NCBI GenBank assembly: GCA_021158525.1
Contig: JAGGUL010000126.1
Span: 1-32,492, forward strand
DNA from: Candidatus Hydrothermota bacterium
Lineage (GTDB): Bacteria; Hydrothermota; Hydrothermia; B15-G9; DRBW01
Length of the DNA stretch: 32,492 nucleotides
Reading direction: 5' to 3'
This document shows, one piece after another, positions 23,755 to 32,492 of the stretch (position 1 is its first letter; each line of letters opens with the position of its first letter). The notes below the pieces were generated by a model. That model was not told the origin of the DNA. It saw only the letters and a program-made list of their open reading frames with translations, and did no database searches. The position numbers and the translations under genes were made by a program.

Positions 23755-25721
23755 CTTGCCCTATAGGCTCTCGCCCTTTTGCTCTCGTTACCGGAGGTGT
23801 CGAGGGAAGTGATCCTGTAATAAAGGCCCTTCCTTCCCTCTCTGTCGATGAATTTCTCCGCCCTAAGGGGCCGATCGTTGAGCCTCTCGAAAACGCCGGT
23901 GGGCAAATCAGACCTGTAGACGTTATAACCGAGGAGGTCATCGACGGACACCTTTTCCCAGCGGATCTCGACGCCCTTCTCCGTGACCGTGATCTTAACA
24001 CCGGCCGGCGGAGGTGGCGGCGCGAAGTCACGGGCAAATTCAGCGATGAAATCAGTCCTACAGCTCTCGTTGCCCGCAGAATCCACGGCAGAAACGGCGT
24101 AATAATAACTTCTGCCCTTCTCAACGGAGGAGTCCACGAACTCGTAAGAAGCTGCACTCACCTCACCGATCTGCGATGGTTTGCCATCCTTGATCTTTCT
24201 GTAAATCCTGTAGAATGCCACGTCTGGCGAAGCGCTCACGCCCCACCGGATTTTTATCGTCCCGTCGGCGAGGGCCTTCGTATCGACGGAAAGGGGCGGC
24301 TCAGGAGGAACGTCATCGGGTATCTTCACCGAGAGAAATTTCTTCTCGCTCTCGTTCCGAGCCTGGTCGATGGCTGTCACGGCGTAAAAATATGTCCTGC
24401 CCGGTGCGAGCCCCTTCCTTCTGTAGCCGAGATCGAGATAATAGAGAGTGTCCGGTGGAATCGGCTCGCCCACAATCAACATGGCCTTTTCCGGTGACTT
24501 TCCCCTGTAAATCCTGTAGCCGAGAAGGCCTTCGTCATCGGGCTTTTTCCAGGTAAGCCTTACCTTCCTACCCTCGAACTCGTATCTGACGTCTCCTGGA
24601 GGCGGCGGGGGTGTCAAGTTCTTTGACCTCGCGGCGACAGCTCCGGAAGGTTTGCTCTCGTTGCCGCTCTTGTCGACAGCCACTACCTTATAGAAATACT
24701 GAATCCCGTATTTGACATCGGAATCGACATAGCGGGGCTTGTCTCCGGGAACAGGCTTTTTGTTGATCCTCACGAAGTTCTCTGAGGGCTCGGTAGATCT
24801 CAGGACGTAATAGTGCGATAGGTCGAGATCGACGTTCATGTTCCAGGTCAGTACAATCCTTCCCTCTTCGCCTTCTGCCTTCAGGCCCTCGGGTATCAGG
24901 GGAGGCGTCAGATCCCTCGGCACTGCCTTCGCTTTCGGGGAGGGAGGTCCTTCTCTGCCTGTGAAATCGCGGGCTTTTATGTAATAGGTGTACTCGATGC
25001 CGTTTTCCACCTTCCTGTCCTCCCTGATCATCCCGCCTTTCTGCCTCATCACCGGAACCTTATTGATCCTGATAAATTCTTTTTCTCCCCGGGCTTTCCT
25101 GTAAATGTTGAAGGTCACCGTGGCCTCCTCAGGCCTGCCGCTGTGAGGCGGATAATCCCATTTGATCCTCACGTAGCCGTCCCCTTCCTTGAGCTCCGGC
25201 TTATCGGGCGGCTCTGGCAGCATTTCCTGAAGTTTCACCTTCTCCTCGATCTTCCCCATTTCCTTTCCCCGTAGGTCCCTGAAGATTATCCTGTAACGTT
25301 GTCTTCCCCTCTTCACGCCGGCATCGATGAAAAGCCTGCCCGTTGCCCCGGCGACATTCAGGCTCGCGAGGCTGAAGGCAAATCCCACGCCGGGATCTCC
25401 CAACAATCTCCTCGCCACCTGCACCTCATCTTCCGCCTTCAGAGCCTTTTTCACCCAGTAATAGTCGTCCTCCAACGCCGTCCTGAACATCAGGGGATCT
25501 CTCACCGGAACCACCAATTTTTCATTCAGCTTCTTCCAATTCCCCCCTACTTCCCTGTAGATGTCAAACCCCTCACAGTATCTCGGAATTTCCGTGACGA
25601 GGATATAGGCCGTGTCGGACCTGTAGGCGACGAGAAAGGGAGGGGGTTCCCCTGCCTCAGCACTGAGAAGGGCTATCATCCCAACCCCCAAAGCCAAACC
25701 AAGATACCTCATTCCTCTCAT
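23751..25721 (-). CDS. Exported protein with about five fibronectin type III repeats
   Basis: A 656-residue protein. A signal peptide (about 1-23) is followed by an unrecognised region (24-170), then FnIII domains at about 172-270, 272-365, 367-462, 465-562 and 565-656. Each begins with a Pro-rich linker (DLTPPLIPEGL, PPPPPGDVRY, VPPEPPLSV), has an IYR strand and ends like AVDSAGNES. Such chains make elongated rods on cell surfaces or bind carbohydrates and proteins. The domains closely resemble that of the lipoprotein at 1040. The start is set by GAGAGGAGGAGG just upstream; it begins 12 bases after the giant gene's stop and is the second gene in the operon. No T9SS tail or transmembrane anchor is seen. 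Confidence 0.9.
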   Translation of the reverse strand: MRGMRYLGLALGVGMIALLSAEAGEPPPFLVAYRSDTAYILVTEIPRYCEGFDIYREVGGNWKKLNEKLVVPVRDPLMFRTALEDDYYWVKKALKAEDEVQVARRLLGDPGVGFAFSLASLNVAGATGRLFIDAGVKRGRQRYRIIFRDLRGKEMGKIEEKVKLQEMLPEPPDKPELKEGDGYVRIKWDYPPHSGRPEEATVTFNIYRKARGEKEFIRINKVPVMRQKGGMIREDRKVENGIEYTYYIKARDFTGREGPPSPKAKAVPRDLTPPLIPEGLKAEGEEGRIVLTWNMNVDLDLSHYYVLRSTEPSENFVRINKKPVPGDKPRYVDSDVKYGIQYFYKVVAVDKSGNESKPSGAVAARSKNLTPPPPPGDVRYEFEGRKVRLTWKKPDDEGLLGYRIYRGKSPEKAMLIVGEPIPPDTLYYLDLGYRRKGLAPGRTYFYAVTAIDQARNESEKKFLSVKIPDDVPPEPPLSVDTKALADGTIKIRWGVSASPDVAFYRIYRKIKDGKPSQIGEVSAASYEFVDSSVEKGRSYYYAVSAVDSAGNESCRTDFIAEFARDFAPPPPPAGVKITVTEKGVEIRWEKVSVDDLLGYNVYRSDLPTGVFERLNDRPLRAEKFIDREGRKGLYYRITSLDTSGNESKRARAYRAR

Positions 25722-25733
25722 GACCTCCTCCTC

Positions 25734-28700
25734 TCAGAGATTAAGGATTTTCTCACCCTGGCTCTCCAGGCCCGCACCGTTTATAGCCTTAACTATCACC
25801 TTGATCTTCCAACGTTTCCTTCCCATCGAGACGGTCGCCGATGTATTTCTACCGGCCGATTTCCATTCTTGCATTGGAATCCACCTGTGATTCGCTCTCG
25901 ACCACCTGAAAACTCTATACCTGTATTCATAAATCCCCGACTGAGGATCATTGGAGGCCGTCCAGGTAATCCGCAGTAACCCCCTTGCGAAGGAATAGGT
26001 GAGGTTTACCTCCGGAGGATCGGGGGGAGAATTATCGTAAAAGTGAACTACCATGGTGGCGGTGTCGGGAAAACTGGCCAATCCTGCCCCATTGATCGCC
26101 CTTACCTGTGCGTAAATGGTGTCTCCTTCCCGCATGGCGATATCATGTATGTAGACCCTCTTGAATATGGGCGAGACCCTCGTCCAGTCTTTCAGCTCAT
26201 TTCCATAAGGAGTTCTGCCGAGGGCGTATTCATAACGGGCTACAGTCGATTGGCTATCCACGGAAGTTGCCCAGCGCAGGAAAAGGGTCTGAGGGCCACC
26301 GTAGTACGTCCGGACGAACTGATTTATGTCGGGAACTGTGGGAGGCGTCGTGTCCACAGTTATGCCGTCGGAAAGCCCCATGAGACTCTGCATTCCCTCA
26401 CCGTTCACGGCTTTGACCCCCACGTAGTAAGTACTGCCGTTCTGAAGGTTGAGGCCCCTGATGTTCAGCTCGGTCATGCCGCCGGCCGAAGTCCAGTCCT
26501 TGACGTCCGGCATATACACATTCGTGTGCAGCATAGGGAAGTAAACCATCGTCCCGACCGAATAAAGGTATTCGTTTATTCCCGATTGAGGATCGAAGGC
26601 ACGCCATCTCACGTGAAGAAGGTCTGAGCTCGAGGTGAAATCGCCATCGTCCTCGACGATGGGAATCGTCGGAGGCGTGGAGTCAACGCTGGAGAGGTTA
26701 AAGTTCACCACTCCTCCGCCGGCTTCCCTGTACGCAACCTGGACTTCACCCGTTCTCGTGATGGTGTACCCACCTCTTCCCCTCGCCCTCAGGTAAACGG
26801 TATAGAGCCCTTCCGGGTCCACACCTCTTATAAGGGGAATATCCGTACTCGTTCTCAGCCCCAGAGACCTGTACAACAGCAGGATAAGGGGCGGGAAGAA
26901 CCCTCCGCCCGAATCCGAAGAGGGTGCGACAGGACAATAGGAGTATTCAACTATGCCCTCGGGGTGATCGGCCGAGTAGTTCAGGTGGATTTTTGCATAG
27001 TCAACATTGGCGCTCCTGGAATACCCCGACAGATAGGTCACGAGCGGCGCACGGAGGAAGTCGGCTATGCTGTCCCTCACCTCCGCGTAATGCTCCCTCA
27101 TCTGTTCCTCAGTGTAATAGGTCGGAATGAATATTCCCCCGAAAGGACCTATCCCGGGATGGTAAACGTAGACCATTCGCCCCTCGGTTGTGAGAAGCGA
27201 GAGCTGATCGTAAAGATCATAGAGGAGCTCATACAGCCTGGATTCTCTCTCGAAAACCGCGCTCAAATCGAAAGTATATCTTATCCACTTCGTCACGAAC
27301 TCGTTCCTTGAATCGGAGAAGGTCTGTTTAACCGTGTCCCTCGTGGCGACTGTCCTGTTGATGAGATAGGTAAAGCCCGCATAAGGTATCCTGTACCAGA
27401 CCTGAAATCCGGTTGAGTCGCAAGCGTTCTTCCAGAAAGCGACGGAATCGCTCGGATTCGATCTCCTGAACATGTCGAGGTAGTGATGAAGGGGAAAGGT
27501 GCTGTCGAGCTCGTGCATGATCTGCTCCCTGTATGAGACGAGGTTTATCAGGTGGGAAAGAGGCGCACCGGGAATGCCCGAAGGATAAAGGCGTTCCGTC
27601 TGCTCGTGCACGGCGTTGAGGATGTCGTTCTCATGTCGGGAGAGATGGCTCCTGACGCTCGCCGATTGCTGCTGAACGAATTCGAGATAATCCAGAAATT
27701 TGCTGAAATATCTGGCGAATTTCTCATAGGCACCCGCGTAAGCCTCGCTGAGCTCGAAAACAGGGTTGGGCTGGGAGTACAGGATTCTCTCTATGGTGTC
27801 AATGTTCGCGGTGAATTTCAGTACCATCCCCTCGAGCGCGTTCTTATACGCTTCAAGGTCCTCCTTGACCCCCGCTATGTTCTCTCCGTTGGACTCGGCC
27901 CGCGACTCATCGAATCCAAAACCGGTCTGCACTGTTATGGTATTGCCCCCTACGGTGACGGTCGAATATTGAGGCGATCCCACAGGATTTCCAAGGGCAA
28001 GCTCCCTCACTGTGGGCAGCTCTCCCTGCAGGATGTTGTGATACCTCGCCAATTTCTCCTTGACGGCGTTCCGCCGGGCATCGATATCGTCCATCAGGTT
28101 CCTGAGCTCTTCGGCGAGCATCTCGAGGGTATCTCTGCCGGCGCCGATCGACCGGTTGGCGGGGTTGAAAAGCACCTGGTTGAAAACGTTGTCCAGCATT
28201 GGATTGGGAGCCCCCATCCTCTTGTCGGCGCTGTACATATTGTAGAAAAAGTTCCACCTCAAAGAATAGTGATTCACGGTGAGGGCGTTGACCAGGTTCT
28301 GGCCCATCCTTCCCACCTGCTCTTCACTCAGGGTCAGCAGGGAATTAAAGGCATCGTCGAGGGCCTGCTGCAAACTGTCCATGTCCTCCTCCATCTTATC
28401 GGCCAGGTGCTTGGCGTCCTCTATGATCTGATCGTAACGCGAATTCCTGCCGGTACCTCCATCCAGGCCATCGGCCCCTATGGAGATCCATATGCTCCCG
28501 GAGAACACCTCCACCCAGCAGCACTCTGCGGAAAACTCGCCCACACAGTAGACGACGTACTCAGGAGCCCCTATGAAGGCACCTTCAAGTCCGCCGCTTA
28601 CCCCGACGAGCCCACCGAGAATCTCTGCGCTTGCATGAAGCTTTGCGTACGCGCCCCACGAGACATTCCTCTGCCACCAGAGCATCATATCGAAGTCAAT

Positions 28701-31700
28701 GCCGCCCGAGAGCACATACAGGTTAATGCCCTTGTGAAAAGTGGTCTCAAGCAGAAAACCCGGCGGTCCCAGGAAGAAATCCGTACCCAGGGTGACGAAA
28801 GATATGGACGGCAGGACCACTATGTTGCCCGACATCTGAATTCCCCATACGTCGCTGCCGTAAACGTAAAAAGCGCCGCCCCCTCTTCCCTCGACGATCT
28901 GATAGAAGTTGACGTTCACGTTAAACTCGCCCTGGAGAAAGGCCGGGCTCCAGGAAATATCCAGATAAAAATCTCCAACGAACCTCTCCTCGAGGGCCAG
29001 TATCTCGGCATCGAGGGACCAGTAATTCTCGGTCAGGCTCATCAAGGCCCTGCCTTTCACGACGTTCTCGTCAGCCACATAGAGCCCAGCATACAGGAGG
29101 ATTCCAAAGGCCCCTGGCTCCGGCTTCTTCTCGTCGATGGTCCCCATTTTCTCCCTGTTGAATCCACACATCTCCCGCACGGCATCGATGTCAGCTGCAT
29201 CGGGATTATAGAAGAAACCGCCCCCCAGGTCATTGAGAAAGACCGAAGCATAAACCTGTATGTGAAGCTCCTGGGCAGCAAGGAAAAGCCCGAAAGAGGG
29301 CTCTCCAGCCTCGTTCTGCCCCACCTTGCCGACAACTATTCCTCCTGTCCCATTGGGGAGAGTGACCGAGCCCGCTATCCTGAGGGAGGGATTGGAATAA
29401 ACGAAATTGCTCAGAAGCTGGACGCCGGCGATATTCAGGTTTGCTCCGTCTATGTAGAACTTCTTACCGCCGTCTTTCTTTTTGTAGACGAGCAGCTTGT
29501 CAAAGCCGCCCGATGCCAGATCGGTTCCAAGCGTTATATGTGCCCCGGTCATAAGGAAGAAGTTGTCAACTTCGACGGTGACTGTATCTACCTGTCCGTT
29601 GCCCTGTCTCATTGCCGTGATGGTCGAGGCGTTTCTCGCATAGGTGAGGGTCGTGTCCTCCCCGAAGACCAGGGTATCGAGCTCCACGCTGACGAAACGA
29701 TAGATCTCGAAGTTTCCTCCCGTTATGGCCTGGCCGATATTCACGAAATTGCCGTGCTTGTCTATCCTGAGCTTTGTGAACTCCACCCCTCCCTCTACGT
29801 AGCGGAAGTTGAGGCCGAAAGTGCCCGATATGTGAAACTCAAAGGGGATCGCCTGGATCGCGAGGCTGGCGAAGTCCATGTAAAGGACCTTGAGGTCGAT
29901 CTTCTTGTTGTGAAGTATCTCTATGTCTCCGAGATATTCGGCCTTCCAGTCGACATTGCCGTCGAAATCAACAGTTATCCCCGGTAGCACTGAGTCGCCG
30001 ATCGTCTTTCCCAGGCTGATCCTGGTCTTCGTCGTATCTCCGACGACGGGGAAATAGAGATCGGCTATGATGCCGACCTCGCACTGGTCGTCCACAAGTT
30101 CTCCGTCCTGGAGCATGAGTCGCAATCCCACATAGCGGAGGTCGAAGGTAGCGATCCAGAGGTCGAACTCAGTGACATCGCCTCCCCCGAGACCGGGGCT
30201 TTCGGGACCTATGATGTTGACCCCGCCCACTATATTCCCGTCAAAATCTGTCTTCAGCGAAAAGCCGATGGGGCCGAGGGTATCGAGCGGGGACGGAAGG
30301 TTTACCTTTCCCTTCAGCAAGAGATACCAGTCCTCCTCTTTGTAAAAGGAGAGCGTATCCAGCAGAACGTAATCGTTGCCGGGTATGAACCTGAGGGGAT
30401 CGGGAAGGGCAAAGGTACCCCTTATGTTGAAATCCTCATCGGAAAACTCAAAGCGAAATCCACTGTAATTTAACAGAGTTGTGTCCCTGCCGTGCATCCT
30501 GAGCTGGATACTGCCCGAGAAAGATGTCCAGAAAAAGTCCTCGGAGCGATCGTAGCCCAGCTCGATGGCTTTATGGGGAGAAACATCGTGGATCCTGAAG
30601 GTGAAACCGAACATGGTGAACTGCTGATTCGTGCTGAAAGCTTTCCCCTCTATCCCGTTCGAAGTAACTATAATGTCATTGAGGGTGGTAATGGGGCTGC
30701 TTCCGGCATAGGGAATGTAAACCTGTGCGTCTATGAAAATCTGATCAGAAGGCCCCTCGTAATACACTTTTGTCACATGAAGAGCATCCTTGTAGAGCTT
30801 GAAAAGGGCCGAGTCCTCCGATTCCTTGATGATTTTCCCAGAGTTTATCGTGGAGGACTCGGGGTGGGAGGGATTTAAAGTTATATCGAGGCTATCTATA
30901 TCTACTCTGAGGGTCTCATCGTCGAAGGGCTTGATCCTCAAAAGCCCCGAACCGCTCATGACATAACGGCCTGCCGTGGGATTGGAGACAGTTCCCCTGA
31001 TCTTCTTGAGATAAATGAGGTCGGGGACCACGATGAGGCTGTCGAGACCGGGTATGAGCTGTTCTGTCATTTTGACGTAGTATTTCACGCTATCCACCTT
31101 CTCGTTGGGCTCCTCTATATAGTATTTGAGCCAGTGAGAACCCACTTTGCCCGAATCTGTGGGAATTGGAAGGCTCACGATCGTATCTGTATCCCCGACA
31201 TCCTCCCCGAAATCCATCCAGTGAGTGCCATCTATGTAAATCGCTCCCACAACGTGGCCCGAAGTTCCCGGCCTCGCCCACAGAGCCAGCCTTGAACTTA
31301 TCAGCTGTCCCACGAAAAGCGTGTCGGGAAGGATTATCTTGATGCTATCGATCTCAAATTCCCCTCCCTCGGGCGGTGCAGTAACGCCATACGTGAAGGC
31401 CCAGATCTCGCTTTTCCCTTCGTTCTCCCCGAGGGGACTTCCAGACGGATCCTTCGCCTGTACCTGCCAGACGTAGGTCTTGCCCGAATCGAGGTCCGGA
31501 GCATCTGCGGGGTAGGGATAGGAAGTCTGATTTACGAGGTCCGCCTCATGAAGAGGATACCCCTCAATGGCCTGCTCCTTCGTCTGTCCCTCCAGTACCT
31601 CGCATATTTTAAGGTGATAGGTCACTTCGTACCCGGGAGGCACCGATAGGGATGTCCAGCTGAAAGTCGGGTGGGGATCATCGAGAGTATCGCCGTCAGA

Positions 31701-32177
31701 GGGAGAAACAAGGGAGGGCGGAGAGGGAGCCACTATATCGAAGGAGGCACACTGATGGCCGAAAAGTTCCCCGGAAGAAGCTTTCTTCACATCCACGCAT
31801 ATCTGGTAATGGTCTTCGGGGATCCTCCCGCTCCTCACTATCTGTTCCCTGAGATCCTCGTTGAATTCCCCCCAGCCGCTCCAATCGGACATCTCGGTGT
31901 TATCGGTACTGCGGGTTTCCCCGGCCTCAAATACTATGGGATCACTTACGGCATTTATTATAGTGCCATGTACATCGCTTTCGATCTTGAGATAAATCCT
32001 GACGGTTTCAACAGCAGAGCTGTTGTTACTGATCTGAAGGGTTACTATTCCCGTCTGGTTCTCCCACTGGCTCACATAAGGCGGAGGGTAAGGCTGAACC
32101 GAGAGGTCGACCTCCCATTGGGCAGGAAGTGCAGATGAGAAAAGGAGCACAAGACATAAAACCCCAACAACCCTCAT
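25734..32177 (-). CDS. Giant secreted protein (2147 residues) with beta-rich core, helical region and C-terminal FnIII-like repeats
   Basis: Start at the ATG at 32177, five bases after AGGAGG; a signal peptide follows (about 1-19, ending LPAQ). Residues about 20-240 contain Ig/FnIII-like folds (SPPSLVSPSDGDTL, TYVWQVQAKD). Residues about 250-1240 are a long beta-rich region with many GxxL/FxxxG strands and VDFDGN-type turns, not matching a family I know; it could be a long beta-groove or solenoid. Residues about 1246-1760 are mostly helical, with coiled-coil stretches (EDAKHLADKMEEDMDSLQQA, EELRNLMDDIDARRNAVKEK). Residues about 1833-2147 are three FnIII-like repeats sharing DPQSGI and AINGAGL motifs. 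There is no T9SS tail or anchor. The rest of the operon may export or anchor it. Confidence 0.85.
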   Translation of the reverse strand: MRVVGVLCLVLLFSSALPAQWEVDLSVQPYPPPYVSQWENQTGIVTLQISNNSSAVETVRIYLKIESDVHGTIINAVSDPIVFEAGETRSTDNTEMSDWSGWGEFNEDLREQIVRSGRIPEDHYQICVDVKKASSGELFGHQCASFDIVAPSPPSLVSPSDGDTLDDPHPTFSWTSLSVPPGYEVTYHLKICEVLEGQTKEQAIEGYPLHEADLVNQTSYPYPADAPDLDSGKTYVWQVQAKDPSGSPLGENEGKSEIWAFTYGVTAPPEGGEFEIDSIKIILPDTLFVGQLISSRLALWARPGTSGHVVGAIYIDGTHWMDFGEDVGDTDTIVSLPIPTDSGKVGSHWLKYYIEEPNEKVDSVKYYVKMTEQLIPGLDSLIVVPDLIYLKKIRGTVSNPTAGRYVMSGSGLLRIKPFDDETLRVDIDSLDITLNPSHPESSTINSGKIIKESEDSALFKLYKDALHVTKVYYEGPSDQIFIDAQVYIPYAGSSPITTLNDIIVTSNGIEGKAFSTNQQFTMFGFTFRIHDVSPHKAIELGYDRSEDFFWTSFSGSIQLRMHGRDTTLLNYSGFRFEFSDEDFNIRGTFALPDPLRFIPGNDYVLLDTLSFYKEEDWYLLLKGKVNLPSPLDTLGPIGFSLKTDFDGNIVGGVNIIGPESPGLGGGDVTEFDLWIATFDLRYVGLRLMLQDGELVDDQCEVGIIADLYFPVVGDTTKTRISLGKTIGDSVLPGITVDFDGNVDWKAEYLGDIEILHNKKIDLKVLYMDFASLAIQAIPFEFHISGTFGLNFRYVEGGVEFTKLRIDKHGNFVNIGQAITGGNFEIYRFVSVELDTLVFGEDTTLTYARNASTITAMRQGNGQVDTVTVEVDNFFLMTGAHITLGTDLASGGFDKLLVYKKKDGGKKFYIDGANLNIAGVQLLSNFVYSNPSLRIAGSVTLPNGTGGIVVGKVGQNEAGEPSFGLFLAAQELHIQVYASVFLNDLGGGFFYNPDAADIDAVREMCGFNREKMGTIDEKKPEPGAFGILLYAGLYVADENVVKGRALMSLTENYWSLDAEILALEERFVGDFYLDISWSPAFLQGEFNVNVNFYQIVEGRGGGAFYVYGSDVWGIQMSGNIVVLPSISFVTLGTDFFLGPPGFLLETTFHKGINLYVLSGGIDFDMMLWWQRNVSWGAYAKLHASAEILGGLVGVSGGLEGAFIGAPEYVVYCVGEFSAECCWVEVFSGSIWISIGADGLDGGTGRNSRYDQIIEDAKHLADKMEEDMDSLQQALDDAFNSLLTLSEEQVGRMGQNLVNALTVNHYSLRWNFFYNMYSADKRMGAPNPMLDNVFNQVLFNPANRSIGAGRDTLEMLAEELRNLMDDIDARRNAVKEKLARYHNILQGELPTVRELALGNPVGSPQYSTVTVGGNTITVQTGFGFDESRAESNGENIAGVKEDLEAYKNALEGMVLKFTANIDTIERILYSQPNPVFELSEAYAGAYEKFARYFSKFLDYLEFVQQQSASVRSHLSRHENDILNAVHEQTERLYPSGIPGAPLSHLINLVSYREQIMHELDSTFPLHHYLDMFRRSNPSDSVAFWKNACDSTGFQVWYRIPYAGFTYLINRTVATRDTVKQTFSDSRNEFVTKWIRYTFDLSAVFERESRLYELLYDLYDQLSLLTTEGRMVYVYHPGIGPFGGIFIPTYYTEEQMREHYAEVRDSIADFLRAPLVTYLSGYSRSANVDYAKIHLNYSADHPEGIVEYSYCPVAPSSDSGGGFFPPLILLLYRSLGLRTSTDIPLIRGVDPEGLYTVYLRARGRGGYTITRTGEVQVAYREAGGGVVNFNLSSVDSTPPTIPIVEDDGDFTSSSDLLHVRWRAFDPQSGINEYLYSVGTMVYFPMLHTNVYMPDVKDWTSAGGMTELNIRGLNLQNGSTYYVGVKAVNGEGMQSLMGLSDGITVDTTPPTVPDINQFVRTYYGGPQTLFLRWATSVDSQSTVARYEYALGRTPYGNELKDWTRVSPIFKRVYIHDIAMREGDTIYAQVRAINGAGLASFPDTATMVVHFYDNSPPDPPEVNLTYSFARGLLRITWTASNDPQSGIYEYRYRVFRWSRANHRWIPMQEWKSAGRNTSATVSMGRKRWKIKVIVKAINGAGLESQGEKILNL

Positions 32178-32303
32178 AAACACCTCCTTTTCAAAGAGCC
32201 CACACTTCTGGGGCAGAGGGGCACAACTTAAAGGGGGATTATATGTTGAACAGGAACGGCTTCACCCAATTCCACCCGATTAAGTGTGAGCGACATCACA
32301 TAT

Positions 32304-32333
32304 TTTATAATGCAAATTCTGGAAAACTGTCAA
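32304..32333 (-). promoter_or_regulatory. Strong sigma-70 promoter of the giant-protein operon
   Basis: On the minus strand a perfect TTGACA (32333-32328), an 18-base spacer and TATAAA (32309-32304). The start site should be near 32297, leaving a 5' leader of about 120 bases before the ATG. A second possible -10 (TATAAT, 32243-32238) lies within the leader but lacks a good -35. Confidence 0.72.
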
Positions 32334-32343
32334 CAACTGAAGT

Positions 32344-32492
32344 CTATATACGGTACTTCTCTATCTCCTCGGGCTCGAAAGGGGCAACGCAGAGTTTCTG
32401 TGCCAGCCCGCCCTTATCAAAAAGAACGGTAACCCTGCCGTAGTTCTTCTTCGAGTAGCGAGCGAGAATCCTCGCGGATTTCAATAACTCTA
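32344..32492 (-). CDS. C-terminal fragment of an unrecognised protein (runs off the window)
   Basis: On the minus strand an open frame enters from the right edge and ends at a TAG at 32346-32344. The 48 visible residues include RILARYSKKNYGRVTVLFD, KGGLAQKLCVAPFE and the end EEIEKYRI. Composition and AGG/AAG-rich codons fit neighbouring real genes. I do not recognise the family. It lies about 10 bases before the operon promoter, in the same direction. Confidence 0.6.
   Translation of the reverse strand, partial: ELLKSARILARYSKKNYGRVTVLFDKGGLAQKLCVAPFEPEEIEKYRI

Noticed and set aside
27552-29987. An 811-codon open frame on the plus strand inside the giant minus-strand gene
   Set aside because: It lies in the register where antisense stops match sense TTA, CTA and TCA codons, which this genome rarely uses. 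The protein is low in recognisable structure, has no ribosome site, and the minus-strand product has a signal peptide and clear domains.
32384-32416. Apparent relative of the 915-958 palindrome (GCAGAGTTTCTGTGC)
   Set aside because: The arms pair poorly outside the core and the stretch lies inside the coding frame of the partial gene at 32344-32492, so the likeness is probably chance.

Overview
The window suggests a Gram-negative bacterium from an uncultured, probably thermophilic lineage of the FCB group (a WOR-3, TA06 or Zixibacteria-like relative); the sequence alone does not fix the phylum. The evidence is a type IX secretion C-terminal tail, a dockerin-like calcium domain, fibronectin-III surface proteins, a lipobox lipoprotein, beta-barrel-like and FecR/DUF6600 envelope proteins, and an exported tricorn-like protease. 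Arginine is written mostly as AGG/AGA and isoleucine often as ATA, which is common in thermophiles. Genes are tightly packed with many ATGA overlaps. I found no rRNA, tRNA, CRISPR array, insertion sequence or phage gene.

Region 1 (1-5290). The C-terminal part of an NtrC-type sigma-54 activator is followed by a palindrome with NtrC-like half-site spacing (TGCAC-N7-GTGCA) and then a sigma-54 -24/-12 promoter. That promoter drives a tight run: FnIII lipoprotein, FecR/DUF6600 protein, small EF-hand protein, membrane protein, and the redox chaperone Hsp33 (hslO). A 341-bp gap with four hairpins, including two near-identical 16-bp perfect palindromes, closes the region.

Region 2 (5289-9102). A secreted dockerin-like protein and a complete, apparently exported tricorn protease homologue with its catalytic Ser-His/Ser/Glu set intact.

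Region 3 (9091-16840). A minus-strand operon pairs a gamma-glutamyl ligase-fold protein with a gamma-glutamyl-hydrolase-like amidotransferase. It is divergent from a B12-type radical SAM gene. Next comes a minus-strand pair that looks like an oxidised-guanine defence unit (MTH1-like NUDIX and an HhH-GPD glycosylase), divergent from a glycosyltransferase, zinc-ribbon and YjbQ operon. Both divergent junctions carry -10 boxes placed 6-8 nt before the start codon, so several of these mRNAs are probably leaderless.

Region 4 (16981-32492). A T9SS-exported beta-repeat protein converges on a five-gene minus-strand operon of about 12.5 kb. In transcription order it encodes a 2147-residue secreted protein, a five-FnIII protein, a TPR protein, a predicted outer-membrane beta-barrel, and, coupled by ATGA to the barrel gene, a protein resembling an archaeo-eukaryotic primase (AEP) domain whose usual active-site His is replaced by Ala. 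A strong promoter (TTGACA-18-TATAAA) lies upstream. This operon is the best candidate for an undescribed system: an apparent surface-structure assembly set with a nucleic-acid-enzyme-like last gene. A fragment of an unrecognised gene runs off the right end.
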